Positions 1 to 12,100 of a DNA stretch of 64,000 bases are shown here, in pieces. This DNA comes from DASUNQ01 sp044866775 (GTDB taxonomy: Bacteria > Acidobacteriota > Thermoanaerobaculia > Multivoradales > UBA5704): NCBI GenBank assembly GCA_044866775.1, contig JBIOUG010000025.1, positions 72,405 to 136,404 of the forward strand. The letters are read 5' to 3'. Both the position numbers and the translations under genes were made by a program. The first letter of the stretch is position 1. The number at the start of each line of letters is the position of its first letter. Below the pieces are notes generated by a model that saw only the letters and a program-made list of their open reading frames with translations, ran no database searches and was not told the DNA's origin.

Positions 1-1
1 G

Positions 2-283
2 GTGCTCGAGCCGCTCCTGGCGGTGCTCGACGAGACCGACTCGGGGCTCGACATCGACGCCTTGCGCATCGTCGCCGACGGCGTCAACACCCTGCGTAGC
101 GCCGACCGCGGGTTCCTGGTCATCACTCACTACCAGCGGCTCCTCAACTACATCGTCCCCGATCACGTGCACGTCCTGGTCGACGGCCAGATCGTGCGCT
201 CAGGCGGCAAGGAGCTGGCGCTCGAGCTCGAGGAGAAGGGGTACGAATGGCTGGAGCGCGCGCCGGCGGCGGTGGGGGCCTGA
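2..283 (+). CDS. sufC: SufC, Fe-S assembly ABC ATPase (C-terminal part)
   Basis: Only the last ~93 codons are in the window; the gene continues off the left edge, so the apparent GTG start is an internal codon. The Walker B/D-loop region ILDETDSGLDIDAL-like (here AVLDETDSGLDIDALR) is diagnostic for SufC rather than a transporter ATPase, and the H-loop histidine follows in FLVITHYQRLLNYI. SufC is the cytoplasmic ATPase of the SufBCD scaffold that builds [Fe-S] clusters. The stop lies two bases before the sufD start, and sufS, sufU and sufT follow on the same strand, so this is one SUF operon. What is known is the family role; what is seen is the motif and the gene order. Confidence 0.93.
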   Translation: MLEPLLAVLDETDSGLDIDALRIVADGVNTLRSADRGFLVITHYQRLLNYIVPDHVHVLVDGQIVRSGGKELALELEEKGYEWLERAPAAVGA

Positions 284-285
284 CG

Positions 286-1650
286 ATGGCGGCGACTTTG
301 GAAACCCAGGAGACGGCCGCCGCGGCCGACGCCCGGAGCGGCTTCCTCGCCGACTGGGAGCGCTTCGCCGCGCACCGGCTCGAGCCGGCGAGCCTCGCCG
401 CGCTCCGCCGCCGCGCCATCGACCGCTTCGCCGAGCGCGGCTTTCCGGGCACGCACGAGGAGGAATGGCGGTTCACCAACCTGGCGCCGATCGCCAGGCA
501 GGTCTTCCGCCGCGCCGAGAGCGGGACGCCGCTGCCGCACGAGTCCGAGATCGCCCTGCACCGTATCCCGGGCGCGATCGAGCTGGTCTTCGTCGACGGC
601 CGCTTCGTGCCGCAGCTCGCGCGGCTCGAGGGGCTGCCCGCCGGAGTCGTGACGGCAGGGCTCGCCGAGGCGCTGGCCCGCCAGCCCGAGCGGCTCGAGC
701 CGCACCTCGCGCGCTACGCCGCCTTCGACCGCCACCCGTTCGTGGCGCTCAACACCGCCTTCCTCGAGGACGGCGCCTACGTCGAGCTGCCGCGCGGCGT
801 CGTGCTCGAGACGCCGATCCACTTGCTGTTCCTCAGCACCGGGGTGGAGACGGGCGCCGAGAGCACGACCGTCTCCTTCCCGCGCACCCTGATCGTCGCG
901 GGCGAGGCGAGCCAGGCGACGGTGATCGAGACCTTCGCCGGCGCCGGCGCCTACTTCTGCTGCCCGGTGACCGAGCTGGTGGCGGGACCCGCGGCGGTCG
1001 TCGACCACTACAAGGTGCAGCGCGAGAGCCTCGAGGCGTTCCACCTCGCCACCTTCCAGCTCCAGGCGGAGCGCTCGAGCGCGCCGTCGTCGCACTCGAT
1101 CTCGCTCGGCGGCGGGTTCGTGCGCAACGACGTCAACGCCGTCCTCGCCGGCGAGGGGATCGACTGCATCCTGAACGGCCTCTACCTGCTCGCCGGGCGG
1201 CAGTTCCTCGACAACCACATGCGGGTCGAGCACGCGGCAGCCCACTGCGGCAGCCACGAGCTGTACAAGGGGATCCTCGATGGCCAGTCGCGGGCGATCT
1301 TCAACGGCCTGATCCACGTCCACCCCGGGGCGCAGAAGACCGATGCCAAGCAGAGCAACCGCAACCTCCTGCTGTCGCGCGACGCCATCGCCAGCTCCAA
1401 CCCGCAGCTCGAGATCTTCGCCGACGACGTCAAGTGCACCCACGGCTCGACCGTCGGCCAGCTCGACGACGACGCCGTCTTCTACCTGCGCTCGCGCGGC
1501 ATCGGCGCGGAGGCGGCGCGGAGCCTGCTGACCTACGCCTTCGCGAGCGACGTCGTCGAGCGCATCAAGGTCGAGGCCGTGCGGCACGACCTCGAGGAGT
1601 TCCTCTTCACCCGCCTGCCCAAGGGCGAGGTGGTGCGGCAGGCGGTGTAG
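286..1650 (+). CDS. sufD: SufD, Fe-S cluster assembly scaffold subunit
   Basis: 454 residues, normal for SufD. It is the beta-helical partner of SufB in the SufBC2D scaffold. Recognisable features are the N-terminal helical segment with GTHEEEWRFTNL, the central beta-helix, and the C-terminal core containing SRAIFNGLIHVHPGAQKTDA, followed by NPQLEIFADDVKCTHGSTVG and a LRSRG helix, all typical of the SufB/SufD family. I chose ATG 286 over the in-frame ATG at 247 because 247 lies inside the sufC coding end, while 286 starts just after the sufC stop and has a GGTGGGGG stretch upstream. It is cytoplasmic and translated in tight succession with sufC and sufS. I separate it from SufB by length and by the lack of the longer N-terminal region of SufB. 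Confidence 0.92.
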   Translation: MAATLETQETAAAADARSGFLADWERFAAHRLEPASLAALRRRAIDRFAERGFPGTHEEEWRFTNLAPIARQVFRRAESGTPLPHESEIALHRIPGAIELVFVDGRFVPQLARLEGLPAGVVTAGLAEALARQPERLEPHLARYAAFDRHPFVALNTAFLEDGAYVELPRGVVLETPIHLLFLSTGVETGAESTTVSFPRTLIVAGEASQATVIETFAGAGAYFCCPVTELVAGPAAVVDHYKVQRESLEAFHLATFQLQAERSSAPSSHSISLGGGFVRNDVNAVLAGEGIDCILNGLYLLAGRQFLDNHMRVEHAAAHCGSHELYKGILDGQSRAIFNGLIHVHPGAQKTDAKQSNRNLLLSRDAIASSNPQLEIFADDVKCTHGSTVGQLDDDAVFYLRSRGIGAEAARSLLTYAFASDVVERIKVEAVRHDLEEFLFTRLPKGEVVRQAV

Positions 1651-1659
1651 GAGGCGCGG

Positions 1660-2912
<1,253 letters not shown>

Positions 2913-2916
<4 letters not shown>

Positions 2917-3383
2917 TCGATACCGATCTCCTCGACCTCTACCAGGAGGTCATCCTCGACCACAACCGCCGGCCGCGGAACTTCGGCAGCCTGCCGGCGG
3001 CCAACCGCACCGCGCGCGGCCACAACCCGCTGTGCGGCGACAAGGTGACGCTGTTCGTCGAGGTCGAGGGCGGCCGGGTCAAGGACATCGCCTTCCAGGG
3101 CAGCGGCTGCGCCATCTCGATGGCCTCGGCGTCGCTGATGACCGAGGCGATCAAGGGGCAGCCGGTCGCCGCGGCGGAGGCGCTCTTCGCGGGCTTCCAC
3201 CGCCTGGTCACCAGCCGCCCGGGAGAGCCGGTCGAGGTGCCCGAGAGCCTGGGCAAGCTCGCCGCCTTCGCCGGCGTGCGCGACTACCCGGTGCGGGTCA
3301 AGTGCGCCACCCTGCCGTGGCATACCTTCAAGGCGGCGCTCGCCGCGGAGGCGCCGCCGGAGCGGCCAGTGTCGACCGAGTGA
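2913..3383 (+). CDS. sufU: SufU, zinc-dependent sulfurtransferase / sulfur acceptor
   Basis: 156 residues with an IscU-like fold. The three conserved cysteines fall at the positions known for SufU: NPLCGD (C41, with the following D43), GSGCAIS (C66) and RVKCATLPWHT (C131). The insertion between the second and third cysteines is the SufU-type one, absent from IscU. In the SufS-SufU pair, SufU relays persulfide sulfur from SufS to SufBCD. The start overlaps the end of sufS by four bases and the stop overlaps a possible sufT start. Occurrence together with sufS rather than sufE indicates the SufU-type relay operates in this organism (inference from gene content). Confidence 0.93.
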
Positions 3384-3397
3384 TGGAAGGAGCTGCC

Positions 3398-3709
3398 GTG
3401 TCTCCCGAGGACATCGAAACCGGCGTCGTCGAGGTCCTGAAGACCGTCTTCGACCCGGAGATCCCGGTCAACATCTACGAGCTGGGGCTCATCTACGACC
3501 TCGACGTCTCGCCCGAGGGCGCGGTCGGCATCAAGATGACCCTGACCTCTCCGGCCTGCCCGGTCGCGGGCTCCCTGCCCCCCGAGGTCAAGGCCAAAGT
3601 GGAAAAGGTACCCGGCGTCACCTCGGCCGAGGTCGAGCTGGTCTGGGACCCGGTCTGGAACCCGGGGATGATGTCGGAGGCGGCGCGCCTCCAGCTCGGC
3701 TTCTTCTAG
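3398..3709 (+). CDS. sufT: SufT-like MIP18/DUF59 family protein
   Basis: 103 residues from the GTG at 3398. The sequence ETGVVEVLKTVFDPEIPVNI and the YELGLIYDL and LTSPACPVAGSLP motifs are those of the MIP18/DUF59 family, whose SUF-linked members (SufT) help cluster maturation or delivery. I prefer GTG 3398 because it has a strong GGAAGGAG ribosome site five bases upstream at 3385-3392; an ATG at 3383, overlapping the sufU stop in TGATG, is the alternative and would add five residues. It is the last gene of the SUF operon; the next gene is a signalling protein about 100 bases away. Confidence 0.88.
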   Translation: MSPEDIETGVVEVLKTVFDPEIPVNIYELGLIYDLDVSPEGAVGIKMTLTSPACPVAGSLPPEVKAKVEKVPGVTSAEVELVWDPVWNPGMMSEAARLQLGFF

Positions 3710-3815
3710 CTCTCCCGGGGGCCCCGCCGGCTGGCTTAAGGCTGGACTGAAACGTGCATTAGCGGCGGAGCCGAGGGGTCGCTGGCAGGAAGCCCCCCTC
3801 GGACATCGAGGGGCG

Positions 3816-5114
3816 ATGTGGTCGGGTGGCCCGGACTCCACCGGGCGCCGGGCGGAGTGCCACGTGAAGAGCCATCCCATGCGCAAGATGAGGTCGAATC
3901 CCGAGGGGAGCCTGGTTCCGTTCGACGAAACGCAGCGCGAGGAGGCGGCGCGCGGGCCGCGCCGGCCGCCGGAGCGCTTGCCGCAGCGGGTGCCCTCCGC
4001 GCTCGAGCCGATGGGCCGGCTCGCCGGCGGCATCGCGCACGTCTTCAACAACCTGCTGACCGCCATCGCCTGCGAGACCGAGCTCGCCCTGCTCGGCCTG
4101 CCCGCCGACCACCCCGCGCGCAAGCACCTGACCGAGGTCGAGCGCGTGGGAGAGCGCGGAGCGGCGCTGGCGCGGCAGCTCCTCGCCTTCAGCGGCCGCC
4201 AGGTGCTGACGCCACGCCTGCTGCAGCTCAACGGCCTCCTGCGCACCATGGAGGAGACCCTGCGGCGCGTCCTCGGCGACCGCATCGAGGTGCGGATGGT
4301 GCTCGATCCCGACCTCGACCGCATCCAGGCCGATTCGTCGCAGGTCGAGCAGGCGATCCTGAACCTCGCCGCCAACGCCCGCGAGGCGATGGCCGAGGGC
4401 GGGACCTTCACGCTCGAGACGGTCAACGCCCGCGCCGTCGACGGCGAGCCGGCGGGCGCCGGCGGCCGGCGCGTGCTGCTCAAGGTGAGCGACACCGGGC
4501 ATGGGATGAGCGACGAGGTCCGCGGGCGCGCCTTGGAGCCCTTCTTCAGCACCAAGGTGGGGGTCGAGGGGAGCGGCCTCGGTCTTTCGACCGTCTACGG
4601 CATCATCTCCCAGAGCGGCGGCGAGGTGCTCCTCGAGAGCAAGGAGAACGAGGGCACGAGCATCCACCTCTACTTCCCCTCGGCCGAGCTGCCGGAGAGC
4701 ATCGCCGAAGGCGACCCCGAGCGCGCCCCCCGCGGCCAGGAGTGGGAGACCATCCTGCTCGTCGAGGACGAGGAGAACGTGCGCAAGCCGCTCGCCGAGA
4801 TCCTCGCCAGCCGCGGCTACCAGGTGCTCGACGCCGCCGACGCCGCGCAGGCGATGGCCCTCTCGCAGCGCCATCGCGGGCCGATCCACATCATGGTCAC
4901 CGACGTCCTGATGGCCGGCATGAGCGGCGTCGAGCTGGCCGACCGCCTCTCCTTCCAGCGCCCGGAGATGAAGGTACTCTTCGCCACCGGCTACCCGGCC
5001 GGCCTGGCCGAGCGCCCGAGCCTGCTGCGCGACGACGTGCCGCTGCTCAAGAAGCCCTTCACCGGCCGCATCCTCCTCGCCAAGGTGCGCGAGGTGCTCG
5101 ACAGCCCGAGCTGA
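3816..5114 (+). CDS. Soluble hybrid histidine kinase with C-terminal receiver domain
   Basis: About 432 residues. A short N-terminal region (~60 residues) with no membrane segment or recognisable sensor leads into a dimerisation helix with the phospho-accepting histidine in AGGIAHVFNNLLT (about H75). The HATPase domain follows, with an N-box (NLAANAREAM), a G1 box (VSDTGHGMS) and a FFSTK...GSGLGLSTVYGI segment. From about residue 313 there is a receiver domain starting ILLVEDEENVRKPL, with its phosphorylation aspartate in MVTDVLMAGMSG (about D363) and a KKPF motif near the end. Family knowledge: autokinase with an internal phosphorelay step. No partner regulator lies next to it. The start is uncertain: ATG 3816 has a GAGGGG stretch very close to it, and ATG 3879 is an in-frame alternative. 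Confidence 0.85.
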   Translation: MWSGGPDSTGRRAECHVKSHPMRKMRSNPEGSLVPFDETQREEAARGPRRPPERLPQRVPSALEPMGRLAGGIAHVFNNLLTAIACETELALLGLPADHPARKHLTEVERVGERGAALARQLLAFSGRQVLTPRLLQLNGLLRTMEETLRRVLGDRIEVRMVLDPDLDRIQADSSQVEQAILNLAANAREAMAEGGTFTLETVNARAVDGEPAGAGGRRVLLKVSDTGHGMSDEVRGRALEPFFSTKVGVEGSGLGLSTVYGIISQSGGEVLLESKENEGTSIHLYFPSAELPESIAEGDPERAPRGQEWETILLVEDEENVRKPLAEILASRGYQVLDAADAAQAMALSQRHRGPIHIMVTDVLMAGMSGVELADRLSFQRPEMKVLFATGYPAGLAERPSLLRDDVPLLKKPFTGRILLAKVREVLDSPS

Positions 5115-5130
5115 CGAGATCGGTACCGCG

Positions 5131-5170
5131 CGTTCGTCGCGCCCGGGCTACGTCCCGGGCGTTTTCGTGA
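5131..5170. repeat. Dispersed palindromic repeat, copy A
   Basis: Core at 5140-5161: arms CGCCCGGG and CCCGGGCG around the six-base loop CTACGT, followed by GTTTTCG. Three more copies with the same arms lie at 39180, 40782 and 41673. This one is between the kinase stop and the next gene, where it could also terminate transcription, although no T-run beyond four bases follows. Confidence 0.7.
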
Positions 5171-5216
5171 GCCAGGGCGAAACGCCCCGCGGCGCGGCGC
5201 CGTAGTGTGAGGCGAG

Positions 5217-6149
5217 ATGACGAGCGCCACGACGATGGACAAGACGACGGCAGGCGGTGACCGTGGCTGGCGCCGGGTCGTCTTCGGCCCGCACGGCCTG
5301 CGCGCCGGCTGGTCGCTGCTCCTCTTCGCCGCCATCGGCGCCGCCGTCGAGGCGGCGATCGGCTTCGTCATCACCCGCTTCTGGGAGGTGCCGCGCGACC
5401 TGCCGTGGACGCCCGGACCGTTCATCGCCTTCGAGGGTCTGATGCTCGCGGTCGTGCTGGCGATCACCGCCTTGATGGCGCGGATCGAGCGGCGCAGCCT
5501 CGCGCGGTACGGCCTGCCGCTGCGCGCCGCCTTCCGCGGCCGCTTCTGGGAAGGGGCGGCGTGGGGCGTCGGCTCCTGCGGCGCCGTCTACGCGCTGCTC
5601 GCGGCCGCCGGCGCCTACACCGTCCACGGCCTCGCCGTGCGCGGCGCCGAGGCCCTGCGCTGGGGCGTCCTCTGGGCGATCGCGATGCTCTTCGTCGGCC
5701 TCTACGAGGAGGCCTACTTCCGCGGCTTCCCGCTCTTCACGCTGTCGCGCGGGCTCGGCTTCTGGCCGGCGGCGCTCCTCCTCTCGCTCTACTTCGGCGG
5801 CCTGCACTACTTCATGAAGCCGCAGGAGACCTGGCTCGACTTCCTGAACGTCGCCCTCATCGGCCTCTTCTTCTGCTTCACCGTCCGCCGCACCGGCGAC
5901 GTCTGGTTCGCCGTCGGCTGGCACTTCACCTTCAACTACGCCTCGATGTGCGTCTTCGGCTCGCCCAACACCGGCAACCAGGGCAAGCCCCTCACCGGCC
6001 ACCTCCTCGCCAGCTCCTTCCAGGGCCCCGACTGGCTGACCGGCGGCCCGACCGGCGCCCAGGCGAGCATCTTCACCCTGGTCATGGTCGCCGCCCTCTT
6101 CGCCGCCTTCCATAGGCGCTTCCGCGCCGCGCGCTACCCGGACGCCTAG
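5217..6149 (+). CDS. CPBP-family intramembrane metalloprotease-like protein
   Basis: 310 residues with several hydrophobic segments, so an inner-membrane protein. The CPBP (CAAX protease and bacteriocin-processing, 'Abi') motifs are visible: YEEAYFRG gives the EExxxR motif, GGLHYF supplies the second histidine-bearing motif, and GWHFTFNY the third. Known members are glutamate-type intramembrane proteases, but bacterial substrates are mostly unknown and none can be assigned here. It stands alone between a kinase and the TamB-TamA gene, about 40 bases upstream of the latter, so the two could be cotranscribed. The ATG at 5217 is the first reasonable start after the palindromic repeat. Confidence 0.8.
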   Translation: MTSATTMDKTTAGGDRGWRRVVFGPHGLRAGWSLLLFAAIGAAVEAAIGFVITRFWEVPRDLPWTPGPFIAFEGLMLAVVLAITALMARIERRSLARYGLPLRAAFRGRFWEGAAWGVGSCGAVYALLAAAGAYTVHGLAVRGAEALRWGVLWAIAMLFVGLYEEAYFRGFPLFTLSRGLGFWPAALLLSLYFGGLHYFMKPQETWLDFLNVALIGLFFCFTVRRTGDVWFAVGWHFTFNYASMCVFGSPNTGNQGKPLTGHLLASSFQGPDWLTGGPTGAQASIFTLVMVAALFAAFHRRFRAARYPDA

Positions 6150-6191
6150 CATCCGGAGGCTCCAGCGCCGGTAGCCCGTCTCCGCGGTAGC

Positions 6192-9100
6192 ATGGCGGCG
6201 CCGTCCGCCATGTCTGAGCCGTCCGCCTCGCCGGCCGAAGAGCCGTCCCGTCGTCTGCGCCGCCGGCGGCGGTGGCGTCGCGTCGTCCTCTTCCTGATCG
6301 TCCTCTCGATCGTCCTGCCGCTGGTCGTCTTCGTGGCGGCGACGGTCTCGCTGCGCTCGGCGGCGGTGCGGCGGGCGGTGCTCGCGCGCGTCTCCGCCTA
6401 CCTCGAGCGGGAGATGGGGCTGGCGGTTCAGGCGGAGGACTTCGACGTGCGGTGGGAAGGTTTCGCGCTGGAAGGTGTCCGGGTGGGGGCGCCGGGGGCG
6501 GCGCCTCTGCTCGTCGCCGAGCGCGTCGCTGCCGGGGTCGACTACGGGACCCTGCGCGACGAGGTGCTGGTCATCCGCTCGCTCGAGGTCGTGGGGCCGC
6601 GGCTGGATCTGGCGGCCCCTTTTCCCGAGCTTCCGGAAGCGGAGCCGGGTGGGGGGGCGGGGTTCGAGATTCGCCGGCTTGCGTTGCGGCGCGGTGCGGT
6701 GATGGGAGCGCCGCCCGGTGAGGCGGTGGCGGAGTGGGTGCGAGCTTGGCAGGTGGGCGGCATCGCGGCCCATGGCTCTTTCGTCGGCGAAGTCTGGGAC
6801 CTGACGGTCGACGCGGCGCAGGGGCGTGTGGAGCGGCCAGGGTTCGAGCCGCTGGCGCTCGCAATCACCGGGCGCGCCCGCTACCGCGACGGCCGGCCGC
6901 TCGCGATCACGGCGCTGCGCGCGACCGGCCCGGGGCTGCGGCTCTCCAGCTCCGCCACGCTCGGGCTCGCCGCCGGCCAGCCGACCGCCGTCGACTTCGA
7001 CACCGAAGTCGAGCCGCGGCTGCTCGCCGCCGGCGCGCCGCCGGGTGGGACGGTCGGCGCCGTCGGCGCCGTCCGGTTGCCCGAGCGCGCCGGCCGCATC
7101 GCGGTGCGGGCAAGGGATGCCCCTGCCGAAGTGCTGCGCCCGTACCTCGACGCCGCCCTCTTCCGCGATCTGTCGCTCGCGCGCACCGTCGCCGACGCCC
7201 GTGCCGACCTCACGCTCGGGCCGGGCGACCTCACGCGCGCTGCAGGTAAGGTGGAAGCGGTCTGGCGCCGAGACGACAGACGGCTGGTGCAGCTCACGGC
7301 GACCGTGACGCCCGGAGCGCCGGTCGGCGCTGGCGCCCAGTCTGAGCCCGGCATCCGCTTGGCCGTCGAAGGCGATCTCCTGCCTGCCTCGCGCGGTCGC
7401 CGTCACCTCAGCGGCACGATCACCGCCGCGAGCTGGACCGACCTCGCCGGCGCGACCGCCGAGCGGATCGACGCCGAGCTGCGCGCTCCCGACGCGCGCG
7501 CGGCCTGGGCGGAGCTCCGTGCGCTCTGGCCGCACTGGGTGCCCGAGCTGCCAGCCGGCGCGCCAGTGCAAGGGTCGCTCGCCGCCGACCTGCGACTCGC
7601 GGGCGCCCTTGCGGCGCCGCATGCGCAGCTCGCGGCCACCTGGGTTCCAGAGGCCGGCTCGCGCCTCGGAGTCCAGGCGGAGGCGCAGCTCCCGGACGGG
7701 TCGGGCTCGGCGCAGATCGAGGTGCAGGCGCTCCCCATTGCCTTACTCGAGTCTTTCGCCGCCGGCGCGATGACGACCGCCGGAGCCGAGCCCGCCGAAT
7801 CCGCTCGCGCCAGCGTCGTCGTCGCTCCCGCCACCGCCCCTCCCGCCACCGCGTCTGCACCCAACGGCGCCAAGCCGGCCGGCGCGGACTCCGCGTCACC
7901 CGCCGATGCCGCCGGCGCACCGCGTGCTGGCAGCGATCGCTGGGCCGGCACGCTCTCGGGCACGATCGACCTCTCGGGCTCGCTCCGCGCCATCCGCGCC
8001 CGCGTCGATCTCGCGGGCGCCGGGCTGGCCGCGCCGCCATGGCTCGACGGCGCCGAGAGCGTGTCGCTCGGCGCCGACGTCGCCGTTGTTCCCGAGCGCG
8101 CGGGCGAGCCGCTGGTCGTCAAGGGCGTCGTCTTCCTCGACGGCAACGGGCTCTCCGCGCGCGCCTCCGATGCGCAGCAGCTCGCCGCCGCCCGCCTCCA
8201 CGCCAACGTCGAAGGCGTGCTCCAGATGCGCGCGACACCGTCCTTCGCCGGCAGGTTCCTGCTCGCCGGCACCGGCCTCGACGCCCCGGGAACCGCCCGC
8301 GCGCGCGACCTGCGCATCGAAGGCACCATGGACGTCGCCGGCACCCTCGCGACGTCCAGCGGCAGCGCGCGCCTCGAGGCCTCCGGCGTCGAGCTCACCG
8401 CGGCCGCCTCCGCGTCCACGCCCCCCGTCACCCTCGATGCGCTCCGCCTCGACGCCGCGCTGCGCGACCGCGAGGTGCAGCTCCACTCGTTCTCCGCCAC
8501 CGCCGGCGAGCAGACCGCCGCCGGCTCCGGCCGCTTCCTCGCCGAGCCGCTCCTCGCCGAGGCCGACCTCGACCTCCGTCTCACCCGACCCATCGCCGCG
8601 ATCCGCGACGCCCGGCTCACCGCCTCCCTGCGCGGCGGCACGCTGGTTCTCGACGCGCCGCGCATCGCCACCGAGGGCGGCGCCGCGAGCCTCGCCGCCA
8701 CCGTCCCGCTGGGCGCCCTCCGCTCCATCCCCCAGCTCACCGCGGCCATCGACGCCCTTCCCTTCGCCGCCGCCCCCGGCCCGGTGTCGCTCCGCCTCGC
8801 CGCCCCCGAGCTCGACTCGGCGCCGCTCCTCGCCGCCCTCCAGCTCCCGCCCCGCGCGGAGCGCCTGCGGGCGAGCGGCCTCACGGCGGCCCTCACGATC
8901 GACCCCGCCGCGCCCACGGCCGTCCGCGACGCCCACGGCGAGATCCGCCTCGACGCCCTCGCCGTCGACACCCCCGACGCGCACGCCGCCGCCGAGGGCC
9001 CGCTCGTCGCCCGCCTCGCCGGTGCGCGCCTCGAGCTCCTCCCGGTGCGCCTGCGCTTCGCCGGCGGCGCCGTCGACGGCGCCGGCCTCGAGCTGCGCGG

Positions 9101-12100
9101 CCGCGCCGACCTCGCTCCCGGCTGGCGGCCGCAGGACCCGCCCGCCGCCCTCGTCGCGCACCTCGCGCTCGACGCCACCGGCAGCCTCGACGCCGCGCTC
9201 TTGAACCCCTACCTCGAAGGCGGCGCCGGCTCGGGCGCCCTCGCCGTCACCGCCGCCGTCTCGGGACCGCCGGACGCGCTCACGGCCGATGTCGCCGCCG
9301 ACGGCCCCGACGCCTCCTTCTTCTGGCCGTCGCCCTACGCCACCCGCCTCCAGGCGCCGCACGCCGCGCTCTCGCTGCGCGACGGCCGCTGGACGCTCGA
9401 CCGCGCCCGGGCGGTGTGGAACGGCGGCACGCTCGCGGTCTCCGGCGGCGGCGCGGCGGACGGCGGGGCGGCGCTCGCCTTCGACCTCGCCGGCGTCCGC
9501 TACCGCCTCGACTACGGGCTGGCGGCGCAGCTCTCCGGCCGGCTCACCCTCGACCTGCCGCCCGCGGGCCGCTCGCGCCTCGCCGGCCGGCTGACGCTCG
9601 ACCGCGGCGTCCTCGACCGCGACGTCAACTTGGACCGCGAGGTGCGCGATCTCCTGCTCGCGCCCGAGGACCTCCCGGGCACCGAGGAGAGCGCCCTGGC
9701 GGACCTCGACCTCGACATCACGGTGGACACGGTCGACGGCGTGCGCATCCGCAACAACGTCGCCGACCTGCGCGCCTGGTGGCGGTCGCTGGCGGTCACC
9801 GGCACGGCGGAGGCGCCGGTCGTCAAGGGGCGGATCGACCTCGACCCCGGCGGGTACGTGTACGCCTACGGCCAGGACGTGCGCATCGACCGTGGCGCGC
9901 TCATCTTCACCGGCGACCCGCTGACCGATCCGCGGATGGAGCTCTCGACCACGAGCTCGCTCCAGGACCCGACGATCGCGCGGCGGCGCGGCGCCGAGAG
10001 TCCGCTCGCCGCGCTCGACGAGCCCGAGCGCCGTCCCGGCGAGACCAGCGCGGGCGCCGCGCAAGGCAGCCCCGGCGAGGCGCTGCAGGCCGGCCTCGCC
10101 GCCTACTACGGCGAGCGCGTGGTCTCGCGGCTCGGCGCGACCGTGGGCCTGCAGCGCGTCGTCGTCTACCCGCCGGTCATCCAGGAGGAGGACCCGAGCG
10201 CCCGCCTCGAGGTCGGCCGCGACCTGTCGCGCAACACCTCCTTCGCGCTCTCGGTCGACCTGCGCAACGCCGGCCGCCGCACCTACCTGGTCGACCTGCA
10301 CGGCTTCCGCGAGCTGCCGGGCCTGGCGCTCCAGGCCTTCGTCACCGACGAGGAGCGCGAAGGCGCCAACCTCCAGCAGGTCCTCGAGCTCGGCGCCAGC
10401 CGGCCGCCGCCGGAGACCGCGCCGCGCCTGCGCCGCCTGCGTCTCGCGGGCGTCGGCGGCGTGCGCGGGCGCGTCCTGCGCCGCGCCGTCCCGCTCGCGC
10501 GCGGCGCGCCGGTGCCGGAGAGCGCCGCCTTCGACGTCGAGGTCGTCCTCGCCGACGCGCTCCGCCGCCGCGGCTATCCCGACGCGAAGATCGCCGTCGC
10601 CGTCACGCCGGTCGCGGGGCGCCCGCCGCGCGTCGACGTCACCGTGCGCGTCGAGCCGGGGCCGCGCGTCGAGGTCGTGTTCGCCGGCGACCAGCCGCCG
10701 GTCGCGCTGCGCTCGGCGATCGCCGCGCTCTACCGCGGCGACTTCTACGAGCCGGCGGCGATCGCGGAGATGCAGAAGGAGACGGTGCGCGCCTTCCGCG
10801 CCCGCGGCCACCTCGAGCCGCAGGTCGAGATCGCCGTGCGCGCGCAGCCGGACGGGACGCGCGCCGTCACCGTGCAGTCGGCGGCCGGCCCGCGGGCGGA
10901 GCTGCGGCAGGTGACGATCGCGGGGCCGGACCCGGAGACCGCCGCCCTCGCCGCCCGGCGCTTCGCCGGCACCCTCTCCCGCGCCGAGCTGGCCGCCGGC
11001 CTCCCGGGCGCCGACCGCTTCCTCCTCGACGCCCTGCGCGCGCTCGGCTATCCGCAGGCGCGGATCGCCGGCCGGACCCTCGAGGAGGGCGGCGAGCGGC
11101 TCGCGGTGCAGGTCGAGCCCGGAGAGCGGCAGGTGGTCGCGGCGGTGGCGGTCGAGGGTGTCGAGGAGGAGGAGCGGCGCCGGCTCGCGGCGCTCGTGCC
11201 CGTGGCGCCCGGCGACCCGCTGCGGCTCGACCGCGTCGCCGAAGGGGCGCTGCGCCTCGAGCGCGCGCTGGCGGCGGACGGCCATGCGGACGCCGTGGTC
11301 AGGACGGCGGTCGAGCCGGGGCCGCCGGAGCGGCCGCTCGCCGTCGCGGTGCGCTACGCGGTCGCGCCCGGAGCGCGCCTGCGGCTCGCCGGCGTCGACT
11401 TCGCGGGCGAGCGCTGGAGCCGCCGCGAGCGCCTCGCCCGCATCGCCGGCCTCGAGCCGGGCGCGCCGTTCACGACCGGCGCGGTCGAGGAGGCGCGCGC
11501 CCGGCTCTTCCAGAGCGGCGCCTTCTCGCGCGTCGACAGCGACGTCGACCGCGCGGCGGAGGGCGAGGCGCGGGTCAGCTTCACGGTCGCCGAGCGGCCG
11601 CGCTTCCACCTCGGTTACGGCCTGCGCTGGGAGAGCGGCGTCGATCCGGCCGCCGTCGTCGATCTCCTCGACCGCAACTTCCTCGGCCGCGGCATGAGCC
11701 TCGGCCTGCGCGGCCTCTACGAGCCCAACGACCGCCGCGGCCGGCTCTTCCTGCGCACCGGCGCCTTCTCGCGCGCCGGGCTGTCGCTCGAGGCCTTCGC
11801 CCAGGCGCGGCGGCGGCTGCCGCCGGCGGAGAACCTGATCGAGGACGGCCTCGAGACGGCGCTCCAGCTCGCGCGCCCGTTCGGCGAGCGGACGACCGGC
11901 CGCCTCTACGCCCGCTACCGCTCGACGCGCCTCTACGAGACGGAGCCGGACCCGTTCTTCCCGCTCGACATCGAGATCCGCCACCCCTACGTCGGCGCGC
12001 AGCTCCTCTACGAGAGCCTCGACGACCGCCTCGATCCGCACGCCGGCCTCTTCGCGAGCCTCGACCTCTCCGGCAGCGGCACCTTCGTCGGCAGCGACTT